NCBI GenBank assembly: GCA_024291935.2
Contig: JAGTYA010000024.1
Span: 6,014,001-6,078,000 of the forward strand
DNA length: 64,000 bases
Source of the DNA: Okapia johnstoni
Lineage: Eukaryota; Chordata; Mammalia; Artiodactyla; Giraffidae
Direction of reading: 5' to 3'
The notes below the pieces were generated by a model. That model had not been told where the DNA came from, did no database searches, and worked only from the letters and a program-made list of their open reading frames with translations. Below, piece by piece: positions 51,430 to 62,569 of this stretch (position 1 is its first letter; each line of letters starts with the position of its first letter). The position numbers and the translations under genes are program-made.

Positions 51430-51720
51430 CCTGTCCTGGGTACCTGCCAGTCACTAGTACTTCTCCCCACTTGACAGATGAGGCGACTGAGGCTCCGAGG
51501 GGTGAAGGGATTTGTCTACAGTATAAGGTGGTAGATAAGCAAGTGGGCTTTGGCATCAGACAGGCTTGGGACTGAATCTTGACTCTGCAATGTGCCGGTC
51601 CTGTGACCATGACCATTTCTCATCCTCAGTTTCCCTATCCACATGGGGGTTTGTTGAGGATTCAGCACAAGGGTCCGCTTAGCATGATGCCCAGCACACA
51701 CAAGCACTCAGAAGACAGGA
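51430..51720 (+). repeat. MIR fragments
   Basis: A reverse core at 51470-51520 (TTGACAGATGAGGCGACTGA), then a forward core at 51545-51700 (TTGGCATCAGACAGGCTTGG, CTCATCCTCAGTTTCCC). Confidence 0.7.
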
Positions 51721-52654
51721 GCTCTGTGCCTGAGCCACCTGAGTAACAGAAGCAGAATATGAATCCACGGAGCTCAGAGGCTGAAGTCCACATTCCCCAC
51801 CAGGAAAGCCTTCACTCTGAGAAGGAGCAAATCTGAGCTACTTTCCAGCCTCAAGGAGAGGACGGATGAGAAACAGAGAGTAACAGGGAGTGAGTGCCAC
51901 GTGCCTGGCACAGCGGTGGGCAGCTGCATGCACAGCCGGTGACCTGACTTTCAGGAGGCTCTGCTGTTCCCTCTGCAGCAGGGACCTCTCCCACAGACCA
52001 CATGAAGCAGCCTCTTGAACTAACGTGCAAAGCCAGGCACGCACAGGCTCACTGCTGTTGGGGGTTGTGGGGGTCTCCCTTTCCTTTTCACGGACCCTGT
52101 CAGAGTGTAAAATAAAGTGGACATGAGGCTGGCACAGAGTGGATGGGACAAAATAATAGCAGCCTCGCTTCAGAGCTGGGGTGGGACCTTGGCTGAGCAC
52201 TTTGCCTCTTTGTGTGAAGAACTCTGGTCAGCATGTGCCCTGTAGCCTGTGGAAGGTAGGTTTTAACCCCATCTGTGCTGGGGAGGCCTTGGCTCTCCCC
52301 CTAGAAAATGACCCATAGCACAGCACAGAGAGAGAACAAGGCCAGTAGAGATAGTCAGGGAGGGCTTCCTGGAGGAGGAGACAGCTGACTTCATTCACCC
52401 TGAGCTGAGTCTGTGCCTGAGGGTTTTAGTCAAGGCCTCCCTAAGCCAGATGAATTGCCATAAAGGGGACCCAAGGACCCAGAGTGCTTCTGGGATTCAG
52501 AAGGACCTGGGGTTCAGGTCCTTCCTGTTCCCTCACAAGTAACCAGGCAGCTGTCCCAGACGTGTCACCCAGGTCTCTAGGGTGAGCCTGAGAATGCCAG
52601 CCCCTTTGCTTCCTCCCATACATTCTAAGCCAGGCCACATGAGCTGTCAGGACT
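51721..52654. other. Intron 1 sequence, no recognised element
   Basis: No exon or repeat family recognised. Confidence 0.35.
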
Positions 52655-52925
52655 CCCAGACTAAGTGACCTGGTCAGAGGGACCCCTAGACTGTCTGACC
52701 TTAGCCAGGGTAACCTTCAGACTGCCTGACCCAGGTCAGTGACACCCAAACAGACAGACCTGAGCCAATGGCCCCATCCAGATGACCACCAAACCATCTG
52801 ACTTCAACCAGACTGACTGACTGACCTAAGATCAGCTGACCACGGCCAGAATGACCCCTGACTGCTATCAAATAACTCCAACAACTGACCCCACCAGGCT
52901 GACTGACCCCAGCTGACTGTCACCA
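52655..52925. repeat. Degenerate CTGAC-rich tract
   Basis: Over about 270 bases, words such as CTGACC, GACTGACTGACTGACC and CAGACTG recur at irregular short intervals. It resembles a decayed minisatellite with a CTGACC-like core. Confidence 0.6.
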
Positions 52926-53394
52926 CTCGGAGCATCCCGTTCCAGAGGCAGAAGGATTCCTCTCCCTGACCCGTGTCCATCCCCAGTCCTGAGTTTCTGG
53001 GCCAGGCCCATTCCAGCCATGGTCTTCAGAGGGTAACATCTCTGGGGCCAGCCTCTCCAAGGAGAGCCCCACCCTGACCTAGTCCCCAGCTCACCCTGGG
53101 ATGGGAAAAATCTGCCCTCCCAGATTCTGGGAAAAGCCCCCATCACCTCCAGTCTGGATGGCTCAGGAGCTAAGAGTCCCAAAGCTAGGTCCCTGATTCT
53201 GCTAGTGATCCAACTCCTACAGGGGCCCGCAGCCCAGAGGGAAGAAAATAGATCAGACTTTGCATTGAGAGCAAGAATGGTCAGGAACTCCCTCTCAGCT
53301 CCATCAACCCAGACTTGGGCACCAACATGCACACACACATATCAATGCCACCACATGAGGGCTGCCACCTACCACCAGGACCTGCTGTGCCACT

Positions 53395-53530
53395 ATCCCT
53401 CAAAGTAACTCACTAGGTAGTTACTATGATTATTTCTATTTTACAGATGGACACCAAGGCACAGGGAGGTGAGGTGGCTTGCCCAAGGCCACATCTTAAG
53501 TCTGAGAAGCTGGGATTTAAGCCATCTATC
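53395..53530 (-). repeat. MIR fragment
   Basis: ATTTCTATTTTACAGATGGA, GGTGGCTTGCCCAAGGCCAC. Confidence 0.8.
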
Positions 53531-54077
53531 TTCATTCGAGAAGACTGGCCACATGTGCCAATTCAGTTCCATTCACAGGCCATTCATTCACTGACAGTAC
53601 AAAGCAGGCCCCAGGCTGGCACCAGTAAAGGCACAAGGATGGTTAAGACTCTGCTCTGCCTTCAAGGACTTCCTAGTCAGAGTGGAGGTGAGGGAATGAG
53701 GCAAAACAGAGAAGAGTCAAGGCCACGGTGGCGGGGATGGGGAGGTGGTCAGGGGCGGAGGGCAGGTGCAGGGGCAAGGTTTCCTGGAGGTGGGTGAATT
53801 CTGGCCAGCAGAGATGGAGAGGGGCATTTGAGGCAAAGGGCCCACCAAGAGCAAAGGAAGGTTGTGGGTAACACAGTTCATCCAGGACACAGAGAGGAAC
53901 CCAGACTGGCCAAAGCAATGGGAGATGAGACTGGCAGGCAGGAGGCTGAGGCCAGATCTAGGAGAGACAAGTGCCAGAGTGAGAGGTCCAGCCTCGTTCT
54001 GAGTGGGGAAGACACAATTCGTATTAGAGGAGAGAAGCTCCTGGATTCAGATAAGACAGGTGATACATCCTATCAGC

Positions 54078-54283
54078 CAATGGTCCTCAACCTTTTTAGG
54101 ACCAGGGACCAGTTTCGTGGAAGACAATTTTTCTACAGACAGGGCGGGAGGGTGGGGGGGGCAGTGATGGTTTTGAGATGATTCGAGCACATTACATTTA
54201 TTGTGCACTTTATTTCTATTATTATTACATCAGCTCCACCTCAGATCATCAGGCACTAGATCCCAGAGGTTGGGGGACCCCTG
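54078..54283 (+). mobile_element. Short non-autonomous hAT-like DNA transposon
   Basis: 206 bases with inverted ends: left CAATGGTCCTCAACC and, on the other strand from the right end, CAGGGGTCCCCCAACC. Flanking octamers CTATCAGC (54070-54077) and CTATAAAC (54284-54291) agree at six of eight positions, as expected for an old 8-bp hAT target duplication. The internal ACCAGGGACCAGTTTCGTGG and TTACATTTATTGTGCAC match a common mammalian DNA-transposon fossil. No transposase is present. Confidence 0.75.
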
Positions 54284-54475
54284 CTATAAACCATGAGGAG
54301 GGCAGGGGGCTTCTCCAGAGGACACTATAGGGTCAGAAGTGGGATAAGTCATCAAGGGGTCTGGAACCAGATGTCAGAAACTGGTGAGGAAGGGACCTCA
54401 AGTTCCCATCCTGGACACAAACAGCACACGTTCGAAGCACACCAACAGAGATGCACAATGCACGCCCACGCTCAC

Positions 54476-54503
54476 GCACACATACACACACACACACACA
54501 CAT
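54476..54503 (+). repeat. (CA)n microsatellite
   Basis: Pure CA run of about 20 bases preceded by imperfect units. Confidence 0.9.
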
Positions 54504-54892
54504 GCTCAAATGTTCACACTCTCTTCCCCCAGCCTCATCCACACCTTGGGGACAGAGTCTCAGCTGGGAAGAGGGAGAAAACCAGACCCTTCTGCGGGTA
54601 CAGCATCTCTGCCAGGGCCTCCCTGAGAGGGTGGGCTGAATCAACCCAGGACCCCCAATAGCTCCCCCAGCCTCAGCTCAAACTGGCCCAGCTACATTCC
54701 TCAGCTAATCTCCCCAATCTGGCAGGCGGTTGCCTGAGCAACCGTCAGCCACAATTTGGGAAGAGAGGATGATGGTTTATCCACATCCGGCTGGGCTCTG
54801 GATGGGGTGATGTAAGGGGCAAAGCAACCTCTGCAAGAGGAACCAGAGTGCGGGAGGGGGTCTCCACCCCTCCATGTGCATGTATTACCATG

Positions 54893-54899
54893 TACACAC

Positions 54900-54930
<31 letters not shown>

Positions 54931-54950
54931 CGCACACATGCACACGGCAG
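54893..54950 (+). repeat. (GT)n / (GC)(AC) microsatellite
   Basis: A TACACACG..(GT)n..GCGCGCGC..ACAC run. The alternating purine-pyrimidine stretch could adopt Z-DNA. Confidence 0.88.
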
Positions 54951-54982
54951 TGAGAGTGATGGCCGGGTACTGACTTGTGAGC

Positions 54983-55135
54983 ACTCGACTGGGAGGCAGG
55001 AGGCCTGGATCTAATTCCTGCTGAGCCTCTAACTCCCTGTGTGACCTTGGGCAGGTAGCTTGCCCTCTCTGAAGCCCTACTTGCTCACCTATGAAATGAG
55101 AATGAAGATCTAGGTGACTTCTAAGGCTGTTCCAC
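54983..55135 (+). repeat. MIR fragment
   Basis: GGCCTGGATCTAATTCCTGC, CTCCCTGTGTGACCTTGGGC, ACCTATGAAATGAGAATGAA. Confidence 0.85.
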
Positions 55136-55977
55136 CTCTAGAATTCTGCTTCCGTTTGTGTGAGCATGCATGTGGGTAAGAATAACTTGAGGGCAGAGAG
55201 ATGCTACGGGGGACAGGTATGTGAGGGGGAGCACGAGCCTCAAAGTGTGAGTCTCTCAGGCAGTGCGCTGCGAAGTTGTGGGTATGTAGGCATTTGTTTA
55301 CATACAGAGATATAGGGGTACAGTGCCTAAGGGGAGGTGAGCATACGTGGTGGGTAGAGGAGAATGGTGCTTGTGTGTGCGTGTGTGCCTGTGCGTGTGG
55401 GCACCACAAACATGGAAGCACCAGACTTCCTCCCCACCAGACAGGGAATGGTGCTCTGTGCCAACAACGGCTGCCAGCCAGCATCAGTGTTTTCCAAAGA
55501 CCCTAGGTAAACAGAGTCTGTTTGCAATGAAATTTTTGTTCCCTTTGGTTTGTCAATAGAACATTCAGTTCCCAAGGGATGGCCCCAGGAGAAACAAAAC
55601 TCCTCCCGATGGATTACAAATTTAGGGGCTGGCCTCATACCCTACCCCTGGCAGAGCCACAACCCTGGCCTGGGGAACTCAGATTCAACCCCAAGGATAA
55701 CACTGGTTCATGCCATCATCTGAAGCCACACCCCCTTTCTAGGTAGCCCAACACAACCCTAAAACCAACACAGACTCACCCTTGGACATTCTTGCCCAAC
55801 CTAGCCCATCCCAAGTTCTCCACCCCAACAATAGCTCCATCTCAGGCCTGTCTAACCTCCACCTCCTCCCTTCTTGAGGTCTCTTTTGCCTTTGAACACC
55901 ATCCCCAAGCCCTGTGTATAGTAGAATACCAACCAAGGCTGGACTTAGTGACCGCACAATCCCAGCCAGTTCCTTTT

Positions 55978-56465
55978 TCTCTAACTTATTTTTAATTGGA
56001 GGATAACTGCTTTACAAAGTTGTGTTGGTTTCTGCTGTACAACAATGTGAATCAGTCATAAGTATACATATTAATACATTCCCTCCCTCTTGAATCTGCC
56101 TCCCACCCCCCATTCCACCCCTCTAGGTCATCACATAGCTGAGCTCCCTGTGTTATACAGCAACTTCCCACTAGCTATCAATTTTACACATGGTAATTTA
56201 TATATTTCAATGCTACTCTCTCAGTTCGTCCCACCCTCTCCTTCCTCCACTGTGTCCACAAGTCCATTCTCTACATCTGTGTCTCTATTCCTGCCCTGAG
56301 GATAGGTTCATCAGTACCGTGTTTCTAGATTCCATATATATATATACGTTAATATAAGATATTTATTTTTCTCTTTCTGACTTACTTCACTCTGTATAAC
56401 AGGCTCCAGGTTCATCCACCCCAGTTCAACTGACTCAAATTCTTTCCTTTGTATGGCTGACTAAT
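55978..56465 (-). repeat. L1 3' UTR, reverse orientation
   Basis: Starts CTAACTTATTTTTAATTGGA and continues through TTTCTGCTGTACAACAATGT and GTTCATCCACCCCAGTTCAA. Truncated by the next repeat. Confidence 0.82.
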
Positions 56466-56665
56466 ATCTCATTGGAAAAGACCCTGGGAATGATTGAAGG
56501 CAGGAGGAGAAGGGGATGACAGAGGATGAGATGGTTGGATGGCATCACTGACTCGAAGGACATGAGCTTGAGCAAGCTCCAGGAGTTGGTGATGGAAAGG
56601 GAGGCCTAGCGTGCTGCAGTCCGTGGGGTCGCAGAGTCGGACAAGACTGAGCGACTGAACTGAAT
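56466..56665 (+). repeat. BovB LINE 3' tail
   Basis: CTCATTGGAAAAGACCCTGG to GACTGAGCGACTGAACTGAA, inserted at the end of the L1 fragment. Confidence 0.92.
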
Positions 56666-57149
56666 ATTCCATTTTATATAAATATATTCTTCTGATCCTG
56701 ACCCACCCCACCCAGACTCAAAGACCATGACTCCAGTCCAGAAACCTGGCCCAGCCCACTTCAGTGCTCTCCTGGCCCAGATCAACACAGTCAGACCTTA
56801 GCTAGGGCTCCCTGGCGCTGCCCTCCACAGCCCTAAATAATTGATGATCGATCAATCAAGGGCAGGGCTGGCAGCAATATGCCCACTTTCTAATCACACA
56901 GCATTCACCAGAGCTGCAACCAAGAAGATAACCCAGGACCAGGCCACAGGGTGAGAAAGCTGAGCTTTACCCCCTACAGGAGCCAATACAGAACCCAACG
57001 GTGCCAGCATCCTTCCAGCTCTACTAAGAGAAGGAAGTCAGCTACAACGGAGGAAACTTCAGCCAGACCTACTCCCCAACTCCTGGATCAAATGCACAGC
57101 AAGCCCCAAAGTTAACAGCAGGGCTGCCATATTGTTTGTTAATGTAAGG

Positions 57150-57712
57150 GGAAGAAATGAAATTAAAAGACACTTGCTCCTTGGAAGAAAAGCTATGACC
57201 AACCTAGATAGCATGTTAAAAAGCAGAGACATTACTTTGCCAACAAAGGTCCATCTAGTCAAAGTTATGGTTTTTCCAGTAGTCATGTATGAATGTGAGA
57301 GTTGGACCATAAAGAAGGCTGAGCACCAAAGAATTGATGCCTTCCAACTGTGGTGTTGGAGAAGACTCTTGAGAGTTCCTTGGACTGCAAGGAGATCCAA
57401 CCAGTCCATCCTAAAGGAAATCAGTCCTGAATATTCATTGGAAGGACTGATGCTGAAGCTGAAACTCCAATATTTTGGCCACCTGATGTGAAGAACTGAC
57501 TCATTGGAAAAGACTCTGATGCTGGGAAAGATTGAAGGCAGGAGAAGAAGGGGACAACAGAGGATGAGCTGGTTGGATGGCATCACTGACTCAATGGACA
57601 TGAGTTTGAGTAAACTCCAGGAGTTGGTGATGGACAGGGAAGCCTGGCATGCCAGAGTCCATGGGGTTACAAAGAGTTGGACATGACTGAGCGACTGAAC
57701 TGAACTGAAGGG
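57150..57712 (+). repeat. BovB LINE 3' fragment
   Basis: From GAAATGAAATTAAAAGACAC to GCGACTGAACTGAACTGAA. The C-terminal RT frame is open for 119 codons (57132-57491) and then meets a stop at the same place as the inner BovB (after FGHLM). Confidence 0.94.
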
Positions 57713-57839
57713 GAAGACATGGCACAAGGCTGGACTTCAGAGGCAAAGAGCTGAAGGGGAGGGCTGTTCTGTGCAGAGGTTCAGTGGGCGAAGAATCCAT
57801 GGATGCCAGTAGTGCAGACACCCTGTGTCATATAAAATC

Positions 57840-57975
57840 ACAGTGCAGTCCAGTGCTTAAAACCCCGCACGTCCTATGCAGGGGATGTGGGTTCGATCCC
57901 TGGTCAGGGAACTAAGACACCACATGCCACATGGCGTGGCCAAGCTATTTTAAAATAATTTTTTTTAAGTGCAGA
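57840..57975 (+). repeat. CHR-type SINE
   Basis: GTGGGTTCGATCCCTGGTCA, GGGAACTAAGACACCACATG, then a T-rich/A-rich tail. Confidence 0.82.
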
Positions 57976-57999
57976 GTAGAGAGGCAGAGGGCTATGCAC

Positions 58000-59525
58000 G
58001 AACATGTGCAATGAAAAGATCTGTATTTCTAATGGTCCCATGGAGAGAGAGGGCTATGTGACCCCAGTGTGGGCATCGGGGTGCAATGCAGCAGTTCCAC
58101 ACCGTGCAGAGGCGGAATGCAGTTACACAATGCACAGGAGCAGAGCCAGTGTGACAGACCTCACATGGCACCAGACACAGCACAGCAGGACTGGTCGGTG
58201 CCATGACGCAGTGGAGAGGTGCCCCATCCATCGCGGCCATGACCCAGAGCTGCTCGGAGGCACGGTGCACCAGTGAGCAACTTAGAGGTACACTGGGCTG
58301 GCACTGAGCACCAAGGGATAGGTGTACCTATCCACCCAAGCTTCACTAGGCTTGGCACATAATTGGCACTCCATGAATTCTCATCGAAAGGATGTCTAGA
58401 GGAGGCAGGCTTAACATGTAGAGATTTGGCAAAGAGAAGGACATTGTGCGGTGCAGAAGGAACTGCTGGGTGCTCCACACAGTCCCAAGGAGCACAGAAA
58501 GTGTAGACTCGAGAGCAGGGTGAGAAAGTGGCACCGAAATGGAATGTCGTGAAGACACCGGGTGAGACAGGGAATTCAGTGCAAATGCTCTGGATCTTGA
58601 AACCCAGTAGAGCCCCCGAACAGGTGAACAGGTCCAGTGCAAGGCAGAGGCCCAGGCCCAGGACCGTGAAGGTGTGCAGGGCACAGGTGCATCACCTGGT
58701 GCTTGCAAAGGTAATGCAGGTAAAAACTCACACCAGTCCAGAGCCCTACAAAGTGGGCTCGAGCTGCAGTGTAGCTCCCGACTTCTCAGGCAGCATGCAG
58801 TGGGAGCCAGAGGAAACCTGCAGTGAAGCTGCTTGAAGCAAAGGCATTGCTCATCTGGGGCTGCCTACAGAACCCCGGGAAGGACACTGGCTGACACCTC
58901 AGTGGCTCTACAGGGAAAGGCCGAAATAACACAGGGGCGGCGTTACAGCAGCCGTGGTACAGGGTGCAGGGCCAGGCCAGGAGAAGGTGCACCTCCAGGG
59001 CAGCGCAGCGAAGCAACGGGACAGAAGTGCTGTGCTGGCAAGGGATGCTGTCCTGGGACAGCAGGACGGGGGACCACAGACCGGCTGTTCCCAGCCATTC
59101 CCGATGCAGTGCAGATGCCCACGGCGACCATGCAGCGCCTTCAGAGGCCACGTGATGCAGATGCAGCATCGTGGTAGCATGCCATCTGTTGGCACAGTGC
59201 AGGGGTGCGTTGCCAGGGACCATGTCCGATTCCAGGAGAATCCACAAGCCTGACACAACACCGTCATCCGACAGTCATGCAGCACAGAAGACACAGAAGA
59301 GAGACACAAAAGGCAGCACAATGACAGGACACAGCACAATGGGACATTGCAGATGGAGTGAACAGACACGCACAAAAGTCCACACAGTCAGTGCAGCGCG
59401 GAAACCCACAGAGTGCAGCCATCTCAGGGTAGGGGTGAGATGCAGAGCAGTGCATGGATGAAATCCAGTGGCCCAGCCCTGAAGGGATGGGTCCAGGAGC
59501 CCCGGAGAGCATACAGCCAGAGCAG
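58000..59525. repeat. Unusual GTGCAG/CAGTG-rich tract, about 1.5 kb
   Basis: The words GTGCAG, GCAGTG, CACAG and TGCAC recur densely and irregularly throughout (GATGCAGTGCAGATGCC, GGTGCAGGGCACAGGTGCAT and many more). Overlapping open frames on both strands (for example 58786-59256 minus, 58833-59177 plus) follow from the low stop-codon content. It has no known-family look. I read it as a decayed tandem repeat in intron 1, not a gene. Confidence 0.5.
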
Positions 59526-60189
59526 TCCAGGGCCGTGATGCAGGGCAGTTCTTAACATGAGGTCAAGAGGTGGCACATGCCTCCCGTGATGCTCTGGACA
59601 ACAGGGGAGCCCACACCCCAGAAACCCTTGTGCCTACAGCTCTGCCAGGCTGGGCTGGCCACCCCACGGGTTGGGGGCTGAAGCCCCATCCACCCTGTGG
59701 GCTTCCCCCTCTAGCATCTCCCATCTCCAGCATCTTCCACCCCAGTGATTCTCCAAGGGCACAGGATGAAGCCACCACCATCCGCAGGGCGGGCAGCCAG
59801 AACTGAGCACATGGTCCAGGTATTTCTATCTGAGCAGGGCCCCAGCGCGCTGGCAGGCGAACAATGAATTCAGATTCTGCTGAAAAGCTTTTGGACAATT
59901 AAAGCACATCCCCTGGCCCCCAGCCCAGGGCTGGGCAGTGAGGGGCAGGAGGAGAGAGAGACAGAGAGGGACACCTATTGGATTAGGCCCTGGCCGCGGG
60001 TGGGTGGGAAGTGGGATGAACAGGGAGGGAAGCGGACGAGAGGCTTTCCAGACCCATTGAACCTGGATCGTCCCTCCAGCAGCCCCCCTCCCAAGCCTGG
60101 ATTTCATCAGAGGCCAAAAACAAGCTTTTCTGAGCACATGGGATGCTGCACCACATACACACACACTTAATAACAGTTTACCACTCCCA

Positions 60190-60430
60190 GGGCTTACCAC
60201 ATGCCAGAACCTGTTCTAAACTATATACGTACGTGTATAAAATACATCCTCACTGCAGTCCCATGCAGGATGTGCCATTATCATGTCTCCTCTCACAGAT
60301 GAGAACACTAAAGGGTCAGAGAGGTCAAGCAACTCACCCAAGGGCTACATGGCTAGCAGTGGGAGAGCCAGGATCAGGACCTAGATGGTGTGGTTCCCAA
60401 GCCATACTTCACCACTACACTCTAGGTACA
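60190..60430 (-). repeat. MIR fragment
   Basis: CTCACAGATGAGAACACTAA, GTCAAGCAACTCACCCAAGG. Confidence 0.7.
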
Positions 60431-60480
60431 CACACACACACACACACAACCACTAGGGTGTACACACACACACACACACG
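60426..60480 (+). repeat. (CA)n microsatellite, two runs
   Basis: Two CA runs separated by ACCACTAGGGTGT. Confidence 0.92.
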
Positions 60481-60861
60481 GAAACACCCACATGCACACA
60501 TCCCGAGCAATGTATGGCCCACCCTCTCAGTTGAGAGCCCCCCCCCCGCCGTGTCCTGTCCAAATAGGTTTCTGATACTTTCCAGTTGTCATGCTTTGTC
60601 CCTCAGCTGTCCCTCTTCCCCTTCTAGCCACCCCCCATCTATTCCCCCACACTCAGCTGTCCCCCCAACACCACCTGTCCCCTCATTCCCAGCTGTCCCC
60701 ATCCCCCAGATACAGCTTTACTGCAGGTTATTTCCCATCCCCCTTCATGGTTCCCCGCCCCATAGCTGTCATTCCATCCCTGGCTGTGATCTTGCCCATC
60801 AAATATCTCAACACGCCTTCCCAATCTCCCTCTCCCAATCCTTCCTCCCCTCTACTATGCG

Positions 60862-61040
60862 TGCATGTGTGCGTCCTCAGTAGTTTCAGTCATGTCCAAC
60901 TCTTTGCAACCCTGTGGACTGTAGCCCGCCAGGCTCCTCTGTCCATGGGATTCTCCAGGCAAGAATACTGGAGTGGGTTGCCATGCCCTCCTCCAGGGGA
61001 TCTTCCTGACCCAGGGATAGAACCAGCATCTGGGAAGGGC
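60862..61040 (-). repeat. Bov-tA SINE
   Basis: Reverse orientation: GTTTCAGTCATGTCCAACTC to TTCCTGACCCAGGGATAGAA. The tRNA-like head is missing. Confidence 0.9.
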
Positions 61041-61680
61041 ATTCTTAGCAGAAGGCACAGCATGTGCAAAGGTAGAGAGGTGTGAAAGGGCCTGGAGGGT
61101 TCTGGGATCAATGCTGGCCTGGTGAGCCTGGAGCCAAAGGCAGATCGGGAGGAGTAGGGTCAGGGGAGGAGAGGTATAAACACAAAGTAGTCATGGAGAG
61201 CAGAGACTGGGTCATACAGGGTCTTCTCTGCCATCTCAGGCTTTGGCCCCTGGGCGCTGGAGAGCCTTCAGCTTAGAGCAAGGGAGGGGCAGCATCCTAT
61301 GTCTGCCTGAGAGGCCATTCAGATCTCGGGATGGTGGAAGTAGGCAGCTGGCAGAACGGAGACCAAAGAGGGGGCCGCTACAGTGGTCCAGGCAGGGAAT
61401 AAAGGGGCTGCAGAGAAGGAGATGTGGATTCAGCAAAACCTTCTTCAGTGGCCACAGAGTGACAGTCCATCCACTTGGTGAGGTGTCCAGGCCTCACTAA
61501 AGATGCTGTAGGCCTTGCACCTCTAGACCAGCACTGTCCATGGAGTTTTTTGCTGTGATGGAGATGCTCTTGACCAATACACAGCCTGACCAATACAATA
61601 GTTACTAGCAAGAGGCGACTCTTGAGGACTCAAAATCTGGGTGGTGAGACTGAGGGACTGAATGTTTATTTAAATTAAAA
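61041..61680. other. Intron 1 sequence, possible ancient repeat
   Basis: Words such as GCACAGCATGTGCAAAGG and CATACAGGGTCTTCTCTGCC recall an old dispersed mammalian repeat, but I cannot name the family. No exon seen. Confidence 0.35.
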
Positions 61681-61689
61681 CCTAATAAC

Positions 61690-61925
61690 CAGGGACTTGC
61701 CCGATGGTTCAGTGGTTGAGAATCTGCCTTCCAATGCAGAAGATGTGGGTTCGATCCCTACTTGGGGAATTAAGATTTCACATGCTACAGGGCTACCAAG
61801 CCCCAGAGCAACTAGAGAAATCAGCGCAAGGCAACTAGAGAGAAGCCCACAAGCTGCAATGAAGAGCCTGTGCACCAAAACAAAGACCCAGTATAGACAA
61901 AAAATAAGAAAACTAACAGCCACCT
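61690..61925 (+). repeat. CHR-type SINE (long form)
   Basis: GGGACTTGCCCGATGGTTCA, GTGGGTTCGATCCCTACTTG, AAGCTGCAATGAAGAGCCTG. Similar layout to the copy at 42500. Confidence 0.87.
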
Positions 61926-62149
61926 GTGAAGAAGTAGCCACCAAACTGGAGAGTGCTGGTAGAGAACATTTCCACCATTTGATAAAGTTCTAGTGACTAT
62001 CCATTGAGAAGCAGAACCACAGGGGCTTCCTCCAGAGGGCCCTGGCACTGGGGACTGTCTGAAGATCAGGAGGCTGGCCCCCTGGAAGGCAGTATCACAG
62101 GCTGGGTTGGCATAGGCCAAGGCCCTGGTCCACAGTGGAGCAGAACCAC

Positions 62150-62475
62150 ACGGACACTCCCCACCCAAACTTGCACACCCCTTTCCTGGAGATGCAGACA
62201 CCTAAATGTACACCTAGACACACTGACCACAGAGCACCCTATAGCCAAGCCCACCAACACCCGGATACTCCAACACTGGCGCACCCCATTGCTGGATACA
62301 TAGATACCCCACACCCAGACACATGGGTACCCACGCCCAGGCCTCTGGGCAGCCCCATAGCCGGGCACAAGGCAGCCACAGTCCCCCACACCCATTAACC
62401 TCAGGACTCCCAGTCACCGGGGTATACCCACCTCCAGATCCAGAGACACTGGGATATTCTTATGTTGACACACCC
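62150..62475. repeat. Degenerate ACACCC-rich tract
   Basis: ACACCCAGACAC, ATACCCCACACCC, ACCCACGCCCAGG and similar words recur over about 325 bases, apparently a decayed short tandem repeat. Confidence 0.55.
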
Positions 62476-62569
62476 TGATCCTCCCACATCCTACTTTCAG
62501 TGGAGTCGGTGCGCCCCCATCTGGCATCTTCAGCTCAGAACTTGACCCCCTGGACATCACTCATTCTTT

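Noticed and set aside
58786..59375. Overlapping 155-156 codon minus-strand frames as a cysteine-rich gene
   Set aside because: Several frames on both strands are open at once, which is a composition effect of the GTGCAG-rich tract.
60143..60883. 246-codon plus-strand frame in intron 1
   Set aside because: Runs through MIR, two CA microsatellites and C-rich low-complexity sequence; no domain.
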